DNA of 64,000 nt, taken from Kribbella sindirgiensis (GTDB lineage Bacteria; Actinomycetota; Actinomycetes; Propionibacteriales; Kribbellaceae). Made by a program: the position numbers and the translations under genes. Where the stretch lies: positions 225,336 to 289,335 of the forward strand of contig NZ_SJKA01000009.1 of assembly GCF_004331435.1 (NCBI RefSeq), written 5' to 3'. Under the pieces are notes generated by a model that saw only the letters and a program-made list of their open reading frames with translations, searched no databases and had not been told where the DNA came from. Below, piece after piece: positions 41,586 to 49,649 of the stretch. Position 1 is the first letter of the stretch; the number at the start of each line of letters is the position of its first letter.

Positions 41586-42818
41586 ATGCGACGGTTGCGC
41601 CGGTGGTACGCCTGGTGGGTCAGGCATGCCCCGCGGCTGCGCGACATCCTGTACGTCGGCTTCAGCCTGCTGACGATCGTCGCGCAGGCCGCGTCCGGTG
41701 GCGGCGGCTGGAGCCCCAAGGACTGGTATGTCCTCGGCGCCGGCATCGTCGCCTCGGTCGCGCTGCTCTGGCGCCGCCGGTTCCCGGTGACGGTGACCGC
41801 GGTCGGCGTCGTCGCGATGCTGACCGGGGGCATCTTCGTCCCGATGGGACTCGCCCTGCTGACGTTGTCGATCCGTCGCCGGGACCTCGCCCTCGCCTTC
41901 CTCAGCGTGGCCGCGTACGCCGCCTACGTCGTGCACACCGTGAGCACCGGCGGCGCGTTCTGGGTCGCGGTGTTCACGGCGCCGTTCCTGATCGGGACCT
42001 TCGTCGCGATCGGCGCCTATATCGGGGCCCGCCGCGACCTGATGGCGTCGTTGCGGGACCGTGCCGAGCGTGCCGAGGCCGAACGCGAACTGCGCAGCGA
42101 GCAGGCCCGGCTGGGCGAGCGCGCCCGGATCGCGCAGGAGATGCACGACGTCCTCGCCCACAAGGTCTCGCTGATCGCGCTGCACGCGGGCGGTCTCGAG
42201 GTGAATCCGTCCGTCGGCCCAGACAAGGTCGAGGGCTCGGCCCGGCTGATCCGCGAGACCGCACGGCAGGCGATGGAGGACCTCCGGGAAGTCCTCGGCG
42301 TACTGCGGTCGGACGTCAGCGTCGACGGGACGGACCTGACCCCTGTCCCGAAGGCCTCGGATCTCGAGCGGCTCATCATGGCTTCCCGCGACGCGGGAGT
42401 CGCCGTGGGGTACGACGTCTCGCTGCCCGACGACGTACCGGTGTCGGTCGGGCGGACCGTCTATCGCCTGGTGCAGGAGTCGCTGACCAATGTGCACAAA
42501 CACGCGCGCGGCGCCGCGACCGACGTACAGGTCCATGGCGCACGGGGTGAAGGTGTGACGGTCAGGGTGACGAACGTTCGTCCGGTGGCTGCTGGTTCAC
42601 TGCTGCCTGGTGCCGGTGCCGGCCTGGTCGGTCTGCGGGAGCGGGTGCAGTTGGTCGGCGGCCGGCTCTGGACCGGACCGACGACGGAGGGCGGCTGGCG
42701 GGTGGAAGCCTGGCTGCCGTGGGCGGACGGCCGCGAGTCCTCCGACACCCAGGTGGCGGACCAGATCGAGGCGTTGCGCGGTGACGCGGTGTTGCACGGA
42801 GACGAAGGAGAGCGATGA
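41586..42818 (+). CDS. DesK-type sensor histidine kinase
   Basis: A 410-aa membrane kinase. Four or five helices (about residues 20-160) form the sensor region. A coiled coil (RAEAERELRSEQARLGERAR) leads to the HisKA_3 phospho-acceptor EMHDVLAHKVSLIALHAGGL. The HATPase domain includes VYRLVQESLTNVHKHARGAA and GAGLVGLRERVQLVGGRLWT. It lies divergent from an ABC-2 exporter, suggesting detection of an envelope-active compound or membrane state. It overlaps the regulator gene by 4 bp (ATGA), ensuring coupled synthesis. Confidence 0.88.
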   Translation: MRRLRRWYAWWVRHAPRLRDILYVGFSLLTIVAQAASGGGGWSPKDWYVLGAGIVASVALLWRRRFPVTVTAVGVVAMLTGGIFVPMGLALLTLSIRRRDLALAFLSVAAYAAYVVHTVSTGGAFWVAVFTAPFLIGTFVAIGAYIGARRDLMASLRDRAERAEAERELRSEQARLGERARIAQEMHDVLAHKVSLIALHAGGLEVNPSVGPDKVEGSARLIRETARQAMEDLREVLGVLRSDVSVDGTDLTPVPKASDLERLIMASRDAGVAVGYDVSLPDDVPVSVGRTVYRLVQESLTNVHKHARGAATDVQVHGARGEGVTVRVTNVRPVAAGSLLPGAGAGLVGLRERVQLVGGRLWTGPTTEGGWRVEAWLPWADGRESSDTQVADQIEALRGDAVLHGDEGER

Positions 42819-43471
42819 CTCGGCTGCTGATCGTGGACGACGAGGCGTTGGTGCGGGCCGGGCTGAAGATGATCCTCGAGTCCGACGACGAGTTGGAGGT
42901 CGTCGCCGAGGCCGAGGACGGCGCGGACGCGGCGCGGATGGTGAAGGAGCATCGGCCGGATGTCGTGCTGATGGACATCCGGATGCCGCGGCTGGACGGG
43001 CTGGCCGCCACCCGGGAGGTGCAGGCGCTGCCGGATCCGCCGAAGATCGTCGTCCTGACGACGTTCGACCTCGACGACTACGTGTTCCGGGCGTTGCAGG
43101 CCGGGGCCAGCGGGTTCCTGCTCAAGGACACGCCACCGCGCGAGCTGGTGCAGGCGATCAAGGTGGTCGCGGCCGGGGACGCGATGCTGTCACCGGCGGT
43201 GACGCGCCGGCTGATCGGGCACTTCGCCGGCGATCCGCGCGCCGACCGGAAACGGTCCGCTCAGGAGCGGATCAACAAGCTCACCGACCGCGAGCGTGAG
43301 GTGCTGGTCGCGGTCGGCCGCGGCCTGCAGAACGCCGACATCGGCCGAAAGCTCTTCATGAGCGAGGCCACCGTGAAGGCCCACGTCTCCCGCGCCCTGG
43401 TGAAGCTCGACGCGACCAATCGCGTCCAGGTCGCGATCCTGGCCTACGAAGCCGGTCTGCTCGACGACTGA
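42815..43471 (+). CDS. NarL/FixJ-type response regulator
   Basis: A 218-aa regulator. Receiver domain: acidic pair VDDEALV, phospho-Asp in VVLMDIRMPRLDG, Thr in LTTFDLDDYV, Lys in FLLKDTPP. The LuxR-type HTH at the C-terminus shows KLTDREREVLVAVGRGLQNA, and SEATVKAHVSRALVKLDATN. It is the cognate partner of the DesK-type kinase and the probable activator of the divergent ABC genes. ATG 42815 lies in the kinase stop overlap. Confidence 0.9.
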   Translation: MTRLLIVDDEALVRAGLKMILESDDELEVVAEAEDGADAARMVKEHRPDVVLMDIRMPRLDGLAATREVQALPDPPKIVVLTTFDLDDYVFRALQAGASGFLLKDTPPRELVQAIKVVAAGDAMLSPAVTRRLIGHFAGDPRADRKRSAQERINKLTDREREVLVAVGRGLQNADIGRKLFMSEATVKAHVSRALVKLDATNRVQVAILAYEAGLLDD

Positions 43472-43487
43472 GGACAGAAGGCAAAAG

Positions 43488-43539
43488 GAAACCGGCCCGA
43501 TCCGTCGGAGGGGTGGGGGCGACGGTTCGGGCCGGTTCC
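43488..43539. terminator. bidirectional terminator hairpin 1
   Basis: ACCGGCCCGA (43491-43500) continued by TCCGTCG pairs with CGACGG and TTCGGGCCGGT (43520-43537), a stem of about 17 bp with one mismatch, after the response-regulator gene. Confidence 0.7.
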
Positions 43540-43573
43540 GAAGTCAGCGTGCCTGGGGGGATAGGACGCTGAC

Positions 43574-43612
43574 GACCGGCGACGCCCAATGGGGGGAAGG
43601 GCGCCGCCGGTC
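43574..43612. terminator. hairpin 2 at the NlpC/P60 gene end
   Basis: GACCGGCGACGCCC (43574-43587) pairs with GGGCGCCGCCGGTC (43599-43612) with a single mismatch, 5 bp beyond the NlpC/P60 stop on the minus strand. Confidence 0.65.
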
Positions 43613-43617
43613 AGGAC

Positions 43618-44478
43618 TCAGACGCGGCCGAAGGCCACGCTGCTGGTCCAGATCTTGCCCTTCTTCACCGGAACGCCCGGCTTCGAGGAGTGCCACAGCA
43701 TGTTGCCACCGGCGTAGATGCCGACGTGGTACACACCGCCGCCACCATTGCGGAAGAACACGAGGTCACCCGGCTTGGCGGCCTTGCGGCTGATGTGCTT
43801 GGTCGCGCTGTACTGCTGGCGCGACGTACGCGGCAGCTTCTTGCCGGCCTTCTTGTACACGTAGCCGGTGTAGCCGGAGCAGTCGAAGCCGCGGGTCGTC
43901 GTGCCGCCGTAGCGGTACGGCGTGCCCTTGAGCTTGGCCGCCTCGCGGAGCACCTTGGCCCGGAACGTGGTGGTGCCGCTGCTGGCGCCGTACTTGCCGT
44001 AGAGCACCTTGTGCTTGGCGGCCCAGGTCAGCCGGCCCCAGGTCTTCTTGTCCATGTAGCCGGTGGCCTTCAGGCCCCACGACGTCTGGAACTTCTTCAG
44101 GACCCGGACGGTGCTGGTGCCGAAGTAGCCGTCCGGACCCAGGTGCAGGGCCTTCTGGACGTACTTCACGGTCGGTCCGCGGTCGCGGAACCGGAGCAGC
44201 GGCTTGCTGGCGACGCTCCAGTACCCACGCGGCGTCGCTGTCGCGGTGGTGGAGGTGGTCGCCGCGTTGGCAGCAGGAGTGGTGGTGACGGTGAGAGCAG
44301 CTCCACCGCCCACCGCGAGGCCGACCGTCAGGACGGCGGCGGCAGCCCGGGGAGTCCCCGGACGGCTGGTGGACCTACGGTGCTTCGCCAGAGTCCGGCC
44401 GGTAGGCCGGTTCGTACTGGACTCAGCGGTCTGGCTGACGGCGCGCAGAAGCGACGTCCGTCGGGCAGTGACGGGCAT
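43618..44478 (-). CDS. NlpC/P60 peptidoglycan endopeptidase with PG-binding domain
   Basis: A 286-aa secreted or anchored cell-wall hydrolase. After a basic N-terminus comes a hydrophobic export segment (about 43-72: AAAVLTVGLAVGGGAALTV). A peptidoglycan-binding domain follows (about 85-140, KYVQKALHLGPDGYFGTSTV), then NlpC/P60 (about 155-286) with catalytic Cys in GFDCSGYTGYVY, His in GVYHVGIYAGGNML and the third polar residue His in MLWHSS. It cleaves peptide stems of peptidoglycan. A c-di-AMP riboswitch in its 5' UTR and two CRP-like sites further up indicate layered control linked to growth and osmotic state. Confidence 0.88.
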   Translation of the reverse strand: MPVTARRTSLLRAVSQTAESSTNRPTGRTLAKHRRSTSRPGTPRAAAAVLTVGLAVGGGAALTVTTTPAANAATTSTTATATPRGYWSVASKPLLRFRDRGPTVKYVQKALHLGPDGYFGTSTVRVLKKFQTSWGLKATGYMDKKTWGRLTWAAKHKVLYGKYGASSGTTTFRAKVLREAAKLKGTPYRYGGTTTRGFDCSGYTGYVYKKAGKKLPRTSRQQYSATKHISRKAAKPGDLVFFRNGGGGVYHVGIYAGGNMLWHSSKPGVPVKKGKIWTSSVAFGRV

Positions 44479-44489
44479 GGTTGTCTCCC

Positions 44490-44662
44490 GACGCCTGTGA
44501 AGTTAGCTGTCGGGTTCGGGCTGGGATTCATAGCCCGGTCCGCTCCCGCGGACTTCACCCCAGGGTCTCGGCCACTCACGGTCGAGACCCAACTTCCTGG
44601 GTCCCCCACCCCTGCCATGGTTTTCGAGGGGAGCACATGGGCCCTGGCAGGGCTCGGCGTTG
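44490..44662 (-). ncRNA. c-di-AMP riboswitch (ydaO-yuaA type)
   Basis: On the minus strand the conserved blocks appear in order: CGCCGAGCCCTGCC at the 5' end, GGCAGGGGTGGGGGACCCA, GGGGTGAAGTCCGCGGG, GAATCCCAGCCCGAACCCG, and the 3' CAGCTAACTTCACAGGCG. This is the actinobacterial ydaO layout, usually found before cell-wall hydrolase genes (NlpC/P60, Rpf); c-di-AMP normally turns expression off. The gene ATG follows 12 nt after the 3' end. Confidence 0.88.
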
Positions 44663-44701
44663 ACCCGTGTGCAGTTCGTGTTGTTTACCGAACCGCCGAC
44701 G

Positions 44702-44730
44702 ACTGTATAACAGAACGATCACGACGCAAA
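44702..44730 (-). promoter_or_regulatory. promoter of the riboswitch-NlpC/P60 transcript
   Basis: On the minus strand TTTGCG (44725-44730), a 17-bp spacer and TACAGT (44702-44707) place the start near 44695, some 30 nt before the riboswitch. Confidence 0.5.
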
Positions 44731-44857
44731 CCCTCAGATCGACAAAGTCGCTCCCAAATGGCCCTGAGGGGGCCGCTGACGGGTCAGTAAGCCGTGGTGA
44801 ATACCAGGTGTCCTGAGCGCGTCTGAGCGGGGCTGGGACGGCAAATGCGGGCTTCTG

Positions 44858-44905
44858 TGTGACCCCGGTCACATTCGGTGGTGGCTTTCTGTGACAACGG
44901 GCACA
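44858..44905. promoter_or_regulatory. two CRP-like sites
   Basis: TGTGACCCCGGTCACA (44858-44873) is a perfect TGTGA-N6-TCACA. TGTGACAACGGGCACA (44890-44905) matches 9 of 10. Centres are 32 bp apart, about three helical turns, in the 278-bp gap upstream of the riboswitch and behind the convergently oriented end of the dehydratase gene. Confidence 0.6.
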
Positions 44906-44940
44906 GAGGGTGGTCAGGGCACCCTAAAGTCCTTGCGTCT

Positions 44941-45897
44941 TCAGCTAGTTCCGAGCAGCTCCAGGAAGCGCTCCAGCCCCACGTTCCCGCCTGACAGCAC
45001 CACTCCGACGCGCTCCGGCATCCCGTGGATCCGTCCGGCCAGCAATGCGGCCAGCGCACTGGCCCCACTCGGCTCCAGCACGATCTTCAGCCGCTCGAAC
45101 GCGAACGTCATCGCCTCCAGGATCTCCGCGTCACTGACCAGCTCGAACGACTCCACCAGCCGCTGGTTCACCGCGAACGTCAGCTCGCCCGGCGTCGAGA
45201 TCGCCTGCCCGTCCGCGATCGTCCGCGGTATGGCGATCTCCACCCGCTCACCCGCCGCCAGCGACCGGGCGTGGTCGTCGCCCGCGGCCGGCTCGACGCC
45301 GATCATCCGGATCCCGGGCGACAGCATCGTCGCCGCGGTCGCACAGCCGGCCATCAGCCCGCCACCGCCGACCGGGACGATCAGCGCGCCCAGGTGCCCG
45401 ACCTCCTCGATCAGCTCGAGCGCCACCGTCCCCTGCCCGGCCATCACGTCCTCGTGGTCGTACGGCGGAATCAGCGTCCGCCCGCGCTCCGTGGCCAGCT
45501 CCTGGGCCAGCGCGGTCCGGTCCTGCGTGTACCGGTCGTACGTCACCACCTCAGCGCCGTACCCACGGGTCGCGGCCAGCTTCGTCGGAGGCGAGTCCTC
45601 CGGCATCAGGTTCACCACCGAGGTCCCGGCGAGGCGTGCCGCCAGCGCGACGGCCTGCGCGTGATTCCCCGACGAGTACGCCGCCACGCCCGCGGCGAGC
45701 TGCTCCGGGCCGAGGCGGCTGATCGCGTTGTACGCCCCGCGGAACTTGAACGCGCCGATCCGCTGGAAGTTCTCCGCCTTGAGGAACACCTGCGCCCCGA
45801 CGCGCTCGTCGAGCGTCCGCGAGGTGAGGACCGGCGTACGGTGTGCGACACCCTTCAGGCGCTCTGCGGCGGCCTGGACATCTGTGAGACTCAGCAC
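44941..45897 (-). CDS. threonine/serine dehydratase-like PLP enzyme
   Basis: A 318-aa fold-type II PLP enzyme. The Schiff-base lysine lies in GAFKFRGAYNA, the substrate loop in AYSSGNHAQAVALAA and the phosphate-binding glycines in VPVGGGGLMAGCATA. It lacks the C-terminal ACT domain of biosynthetic IlvA, so it belongs with catabolic threonine dehydratases or serine racemase-like enzymes; which of these cannot be decided from sequence alone. GTG or ATG choices near 45897 give the same core. It is divergent from the YCII gene. Confidence 0.82.
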   Translation of the reverse strand: MLSLTDVQAAAERLKGVAHRTPVLTSRTLDERVGAQVFLKAENFQRIGAFKFRGAYNAISRLGPEQLAAGVAAYSSGNHAQAVALAARLAGTSVVNLMPEDSPPTKLAATRGYGAEVVTYDRYTQDRTALAQELATERGRTLIPPYDHEDVMAGQGTVALELIEEVGHLGALIVPVGGGGLMAGCATAATMLSPGIRMIGVEPAAGDDHARSLAAGERVEIAIPRTIADGQAISTPGELTFAVNQRLVESFELVSDAEILEAMTFAFERLKIVLEPSGASALAALLAGRIHGMPERVGVVLSGGNVGLERFLELLGTS

Positions 45898-45998
45898 GAT
45901 CCGACGTTATCCGCGGGCGATGTCAAAGTGCGTGGGGCCGCTCCGTACTGATGGATGAGAGGCGCCCACCACCGGACGCCGTACGAGAAGGAGTCATC

Positions 45999-46361
45999 GT
46001 GAAGTACCTACTGGTCCTGAACGTCAACCCCGACGTGATCGCCGCACTGCCCGAGGCGGAGCAGCAGGCGATCGGCAGTGGACATCAGAAGTTCATGGAC
46101 ACGATCAAGGCGTCGGGCGAGTTCCACAGCACGGTCGCGCTGCAGCAGCCGGCGGAGTCCGCGGTGGTCAAGGTCCGCGACGGGCTCCCGGCCGTCACCG
46201 ACGGGCCGTTCGTGGAGTCGAAGGAGTTCCTCGGCGGCTACTACCTGGTCGACGTGGCCTCCCGGGAGCGCGCCTGCGAGCTGGCCGCGATGATTCCGGA
46301 CGCCGGGATCGAGGGGCTGGGTGTCGAGGTCCGCGGGGTCGAGTTCGCGGACGGTCTCTGA
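45999..46361 (+). CDS. YCII-related domain protein
   Basis: A 120-aa protein of the YCII/DGPF family: KYLLVLNVNPDV at the start, KVRDGLPAVTDGPFVESKEF (the DGPF motif) and LGGYYLVDVASRERACELAA. Such proteins often sit with extracytoplasmic sigma factors, but none is present here. GTG 45999 is chosen for its GAAGGAG (45987-45993) 5 nt before it, over an upstream ATG at 45951. Function unknown. A strong terminator follows. Confidence 0.82.
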   Translation: MKYLLVLNVNPDVIAALPEAEQQAIGSGHQKFMDTIKASGEFHSTVALQQPAESAVVKVRDGLPAVTDGPFVESKEFLGGYYLVDVASRERACELAAMIPDAGIEGLGVEVRGVEFADGL

Positions 46362-46368
46362 GACGACG

Positions 46369-46413
46369 AAGGAGGGTTTCTCCACGGACTCGTGGAGAAA
46401 CCCTCCTTGTTTT
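46369..46413. terminator. strong intrinsic terminator
   Basis: A perfect 18-bp stem (AAGGAGGGTTTCTCCACG, 46369-46386; complement 46391-46408), a GACT loop and GTTTT. It lies between the convergent YCII and YegP genes and can serve both. Confidence 0.88.
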
Positions 46414-46459
46414 ACGAGGTTTTCGAGGTCCTACAGGTCGACAGGGGATTGCAGGGGTT

Positions 46460-46645
46460 TCAGTCGGTCTGGTCGTCGACCTTCGCGTCGGCGGCGTTCT
46501 TCTTGATCGACTCGATGCCGTTCTCGGCCGCGGCCTTGGTCGTGTAGCTCTCGCTGCTGGTCGCGATCACCTCGCCGTTGCCGGCCTTCAGACGAAACCG
46601 GAACTCGCCGGACTTGTCCTTGTACAGCTCGAACTTCCCCGCCAT
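46460..46645 (-). CDS. YegP-family DUF1508 protein
   Basis: A 61-aa protein with the DUF1508/YegP repeat: GKFELYKDKSGEFRFRLKAG, NGEVIATSSESYTTKAAAEN and GIESIKKNA. One copy of the roughly 50-residue unit is present; many relatives have two. ATG 46645 follows GGAGGT at good spacing; a longer in-frame start is rejected. Cytoplasmic; biochemical role unknown. Confidence 0.85.
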   Translation of the reverse strand: MAGKFELYKDKSGEFRFRLKAGNGEVIATSSESYTTKAAAENGIESIKKNAADAKVDDQTD

Positions 46646-46733
46646 CGGTGTACCTCCATAGAGAGTGGTATCGCTCCGCTTCGGAGCGTAGTCCTCTCCG
46701 GACGCCTCCGCCGCCCGCACACGCCCCAAGGAC

Positions 46734-47399
46734 CTACGACTTGGCGACGCCGCGGATGCCGGCGACGACGAGTTCGAGGCCGAGGTCGTAGTACCGGTCG
46801 CGGGACGACGGGCAGATCAGCGCGCTCGCCGCGGACGTGATCAGCGGGTAGCGCTCGGGGGAGAGGGCGCCGAGCGAGGCGCGCTTGCGTCGCAGCGACG
46901 CCTCGCGGGCCTCGGGGTCGCTCACCTCGCGGACGATCGGGTCGGTGGTGACCAGCGCGATCAGCGAGCAGATCGACTGCCGGCCGACCTCGGCGGCGTC
47001 GTCGGCGGAGAACCCGCCCTCGATCAGCAGTCCCAGCGCCCGCTCGGACAGCGCGAGTCCGGACTCGGTGACCAGGATCCGGGACAGCGTCAGGTCCGCC
47101 AGCCGCGGATGCGCGCGCAAAGCGCTGAGGAACGCGCCCAGCAGCGCCTGCAGCTGCACGTCCCACGGCTCGTCGGTCGGCTCCGGGAGTACGACGTTCG
47201 CGAGCAAGCGGTCGCCCAGCGCCGCGAGCAGATCGTCCTTGTCCTTGAAGTGCCGGTACAGCGCCATCGGCGTGACGTCGTGCTGCGCGGCCAGCTTCCG
47301 GAACGAGACCGCGGCCGGTCCCTCGTCGTCGGCGATCGTCAGCGCGGTGTCGACGACCTTCTCCGGGTCGAGGCGGCGCGAGGTCTCTTTGGTGATCAC
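46734..47399 (-). CDS. TetR-family repressor (TetR-class C-terminal domain)
   Basis: A 221-aa regulator. HTH: VVDTALTIADDEGPAAVSFR, KLAAQHDVTPMALYRHFKDK. The C-terminal part fits the classical TetR_C group. It is divergent from an MFS exporter, with repeated TACNCCGTA boxes between them, so it probably represses exporter and self until a drug binds. GTG 47399 has TAGACT (minus strand, 47407-47412) 7 nt upstream, so it is leaderless. Confidence 0.85.
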   Translation of the reverse strand: MITKETSRRLDPEKVVDTALTIADDEGPAAVSFRKLAAQHDVTPMALYRHFKDKDDLLAALGDRLLANVVLPEPTDEPWDVQLQALLGAFLSALRAHPRLADLTLSRILVTESGLALSERALGLLIEGGFSADDAAEVGRQSICSLIALVTTDPIVREVSDPEAREASLRRKRASLGALSPERYPLITSAASALICPSSRDRYYDLGLELVVAGIRGVAKS

Positions 47400-47400
47400 G

Positions 47401-47429
47401 TTGACAAGTCTACACCGTACACCTAGTGT
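47401..47429 (+). promoter_or_regulatory. MFS exporter promoter TTGACA-N17-TAGTGT
   Basis: TTGACA (47401-47406) and TAGTGT (47424-47429) with an ideal 17-bp spacer, overlapping the first operator half-site. Confidence 0.65.
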
Positions 47430-47465
47430 CTACTCCGTAAGCTTACACCGTATACATACGGCGTA
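47411..47465. promoter_or_regulatory. TetR operator array (TACWCCGTA boxes)
   Basis: TACACCGTAC (47411-47420), TACTCCGTAA (47431-47440) and TACACCGTAT (47444-47453) are repeated boxes. The last pairs with ATACGGCGTA (47456-47465) to form a near-perfect 22-bp palindrome with 9 of 10 arm matches. The array lies between the divergent TetR and MFS genes. Confidence 0.7.
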
Positions 47466-47494
47466 GACCCAAGACTTCCGAATGAGGTACGGCG

Positions 47495-48919
47495 ATGCGA
47501 CGCAGTCCCTGGGCCACCCTGGCGGTGCTGGCTCTCGCGCAGTTCATCGTGGTGCTGGACGTGACGATCGTGAACGTCGCGCTGCCCCACATCCAGGCGG
47601 ACCTGAACTTCTCCGCCGACTCCCTGCAATGGGTGATCAACGCGTACACGCTGCTCTTCGGCGGCTTCCTGCTGCTCGGCGGGCGGATGGCCGACCTGCT
47701 CGGGCCGCGCCGGGTGTTCACCGCCGGCCTGCTGCTGTTCGGTCTCACCTCGCTGGTCGCGGGGCTGTCGAACTCGCCCGAGTTCCTGATCGGCGCCCGG
47801 GCCGTCCAGGGCCTCGGCGGCGCGCTGCTGTCACCGGCCGCGCTGGCGATCCTGACCATGACCTTCGCGCACGGACGGGAACGCAACATCGCGATGGGCG
47901 TCTGGGGCGGTCTGGCCGGCCTCGGCGGCACGCTCGGTGTCGTCGCGGGCGGCGTACTCGTCGACTCGCTGAGCTGGCAGTGGGTGTTCTTCGTCAACGT
48001 GCCGATCGTGCTCGCACTCGTCGCACTGATCCCGGTGTTCGTGCCCGACGTACGGCACGCGACAGGTCGCCGTACCTTCGACACGCTCGGAGCGGTGCTC
48101 GGTACGACGGGATTGATGGCCGTCGTGTACGGCGTCGTGCGGTCGGAGCCGTCCGGATGGGGATCGTTCGAGGTCGTCGGCGTACTGGCCGCAGGGGTCG
48201 TCCTGCTCGCGGCGTTCGTCCTGGTCGAGACCCGGTCGGCGGCCCCGCTCGTCCCGTTGCGGTTGTTCCGGTCGCGGGCGTTGAGCGTGTCCGGTGCATC
48301 GCTCGCGCTGAACGGTGCCGGGTTCCTGTCGATGTTCTTCCTGACGGCGATCTACTTGCAGCAGGTTCGCGGCGACAGCGCGCTCGACGCCGGCATCCAC
48401 TTCCTGCCGATGGGCGGCGCGGCGATCGTCGGCGCGGTCCTCGCATCACAGTTGGTCCAGCGGTTCGGGACGCGGACGGTTCAGCTCGCGGGTGCGGTTC
48501 TCAGTGTGGCCGGGCTGCTGTTGCTGTCGCAGGCGGATGCCACCGGTAGCTACAGTTCGCAGTTGCTTCCCGGTCTGATCGTCTTCGGATTCGGCATCAT
48601 CGGCGTCGGCGTACCCGGTCAGATCAACGCTGTCTCCGAGGTCCGTCCCGCCGAGGCCGGTGCGGCGTCGGGTGTCGTCAATGCGATGTACCAGGTCGGC
48701 GGCGCGCTGGGTCTGGCGATCGTCACGACGCTGTCCATCACCCACACCACCAACGAACTCACCCACGGCGCGACCCAGCTCCAGGCTCTCCAGGCCGGGT
48801 ACGAGCGCGGCCTGCTCGCAGCGGCAGCGTTCGCCGTAGCCAACGTCCTGCTGACCTTCGCCACCCCGCAACTCCAGCCCACAGCGGAACAACTCACCGA
48901 AGCCACCGCCGCAGCATAA
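47495..48919 (+). CDS. MFS drug exporter, DHA2 (EmrB/QacA-like) family
   Basis: A 474-aa transporter with about 14 helices. Motifs: QFIVVLDVTIVNVALPHIQA in helix 1 (motif D1 with Asp), LLGGRMADLLGPRRVF (motif A), ARAVQGLGGALLSPAAL, and GLGGTLGVVAGGVLVDSLSW (motif C, antiporter). It expels hydrophobic compounds in exchange for protons. ATG 47495 follows GAGGT. The divergent TetR gene and its operator array indicate drug-inducible expression. Confidence 0.88.
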   Translation: MRRSPWATLAVLALAQFIVVLDVTIVNVALPHIQADLNFSADSLQWVINAYTLLFGGFLLLGGRMADLLGPRRVFTAGLLLFGLTSLVAGLSNSPEFLIGARAVQGLGGALLSPAALAILTMTFAHGRERNIAMGVWGGLAGLGGTLGVVAGGVLVDSLSWQWVFFVNVPIVLALVALIPVFVPDVRHATGRRTFDTLGAVLGTTGLMAVVYGVVRSEPSGWGSFEVVGVLAAGVVLLAAFVLVETRSAAPLVPLRLFRSRALSVSGASLALNGAGFLSMFFLTAIYLQQVRGDSALDAGIHFLPMGGAAIVGAVLASQLVQRFGTRTVQLAGAVLSVAGLLLLSQADATGSYSSQLLPGLIVFGFGIIGVGVPGQINAVSEVRPAEAGAASGVVNAMYQVGGALGLAIVTTLSITHTTNELTHGATQLQALQAGYERGLLAAAAFAVANVLLTFATPQLQPTAEQLTEATAAA

Positions 48920-48946
48920 GTTGCCTGCGGCAACGTCCGGCCGATC

Positions 48947-48952
48947 TAGAGT
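48947..48952 (+). promoter_or_regulatory. -10 box TAGAGT of the phosphatase gene
   Basis: TAGAGT ends 7 nt before GTG 48960, in the same leaderless arrangement as elsewhere in the window. Confidence 0.45.
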
Positions 48953-48959
48953 GGTTGCC

Positions 48960-49570
48960 GTGCCCCCTCTGATCTGGCCGGACTGCCGCAACGTCCGAGA
49001 CCTGGCCGGCCTCCCGACCACAACCGGCGAACTTCAGCCGGGCCGCCTGATCCGCAGCGACAACCTCGACCAACTCACCCCACCGGACGCGCCGCTGTCG
49101 AATCCCTCGCCATCAGCAGATTCGTGGACCTCCGCAGCGCTTGGGAATGCGAGACGTGGCCGTCCCCGTACGCCGACGACGCCCGGTGGCGGAACGTTCC
49201 GCTCTGGGATCCGAGCGACCCGGACGTGTCGGACCTGGACCTGTTCGAGATGTACCGAATCCTGATCGACGACTACAACGCTCGCGTCGCGTCCGCCGTG
49301 ATCGCCATCGCCGATGCACCGCCCGGTGCCGTGGTGGTGAACTGCCACGCAGGCAAGGACCGGACGGGAGTCGTCATCGCCTTGACCCTGGACCTGGCCG
49401 GCGTACCGCAGGACCTGATCGCCACCGACTACTCCGACGTCGACGCAGCCACGATGCTGCGTCTGCTTTCCCATGTGCGGAAGAGGTACGGCGGGACGCG
49501 GCAGTATCTGTTGAATTCAGGGGTGACCACTGAGCAATTGAAGGCGCTGACCAGTCGTCTGACGGGGTGA
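48960..49570 (+). pseudogene. tyrosine-protein phosphatase, interrupted by a one-base frameshift
   Basis: The N-terminal part (frame of 48960) reads PDCRNVRDLAGLPTTTGELQ, PGRLIRSDNLDQLTP, the start of the Y_phosphatase3 family. The rest lies in the next frame from about 49100: AAVESLAISRFVDLRSAWE and the catalytic P-loop VNCHAGKDRTGVVIAL with Cys, Arg and following Thr intact, up to TTEQLKALTSRLTG. A single missing base near 49097-49106 (GGACGCGCCGCT) explains the break. Everything else is conserved, so the lesion is recent or a sequence error. If intact it would be a roughly 203-aa phosphatase for phosphotyrosine or phosphoinositide-like substrates. Confidence 0.8.
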
Positions 49571-49649
49571 AACCCGGGGCGATCCCCGATGTTTGTGCTG
49601 TCCGCTGCCGGAAGGGTTGAGGCAACGGAACGGACAAGAGGAGATCGGG

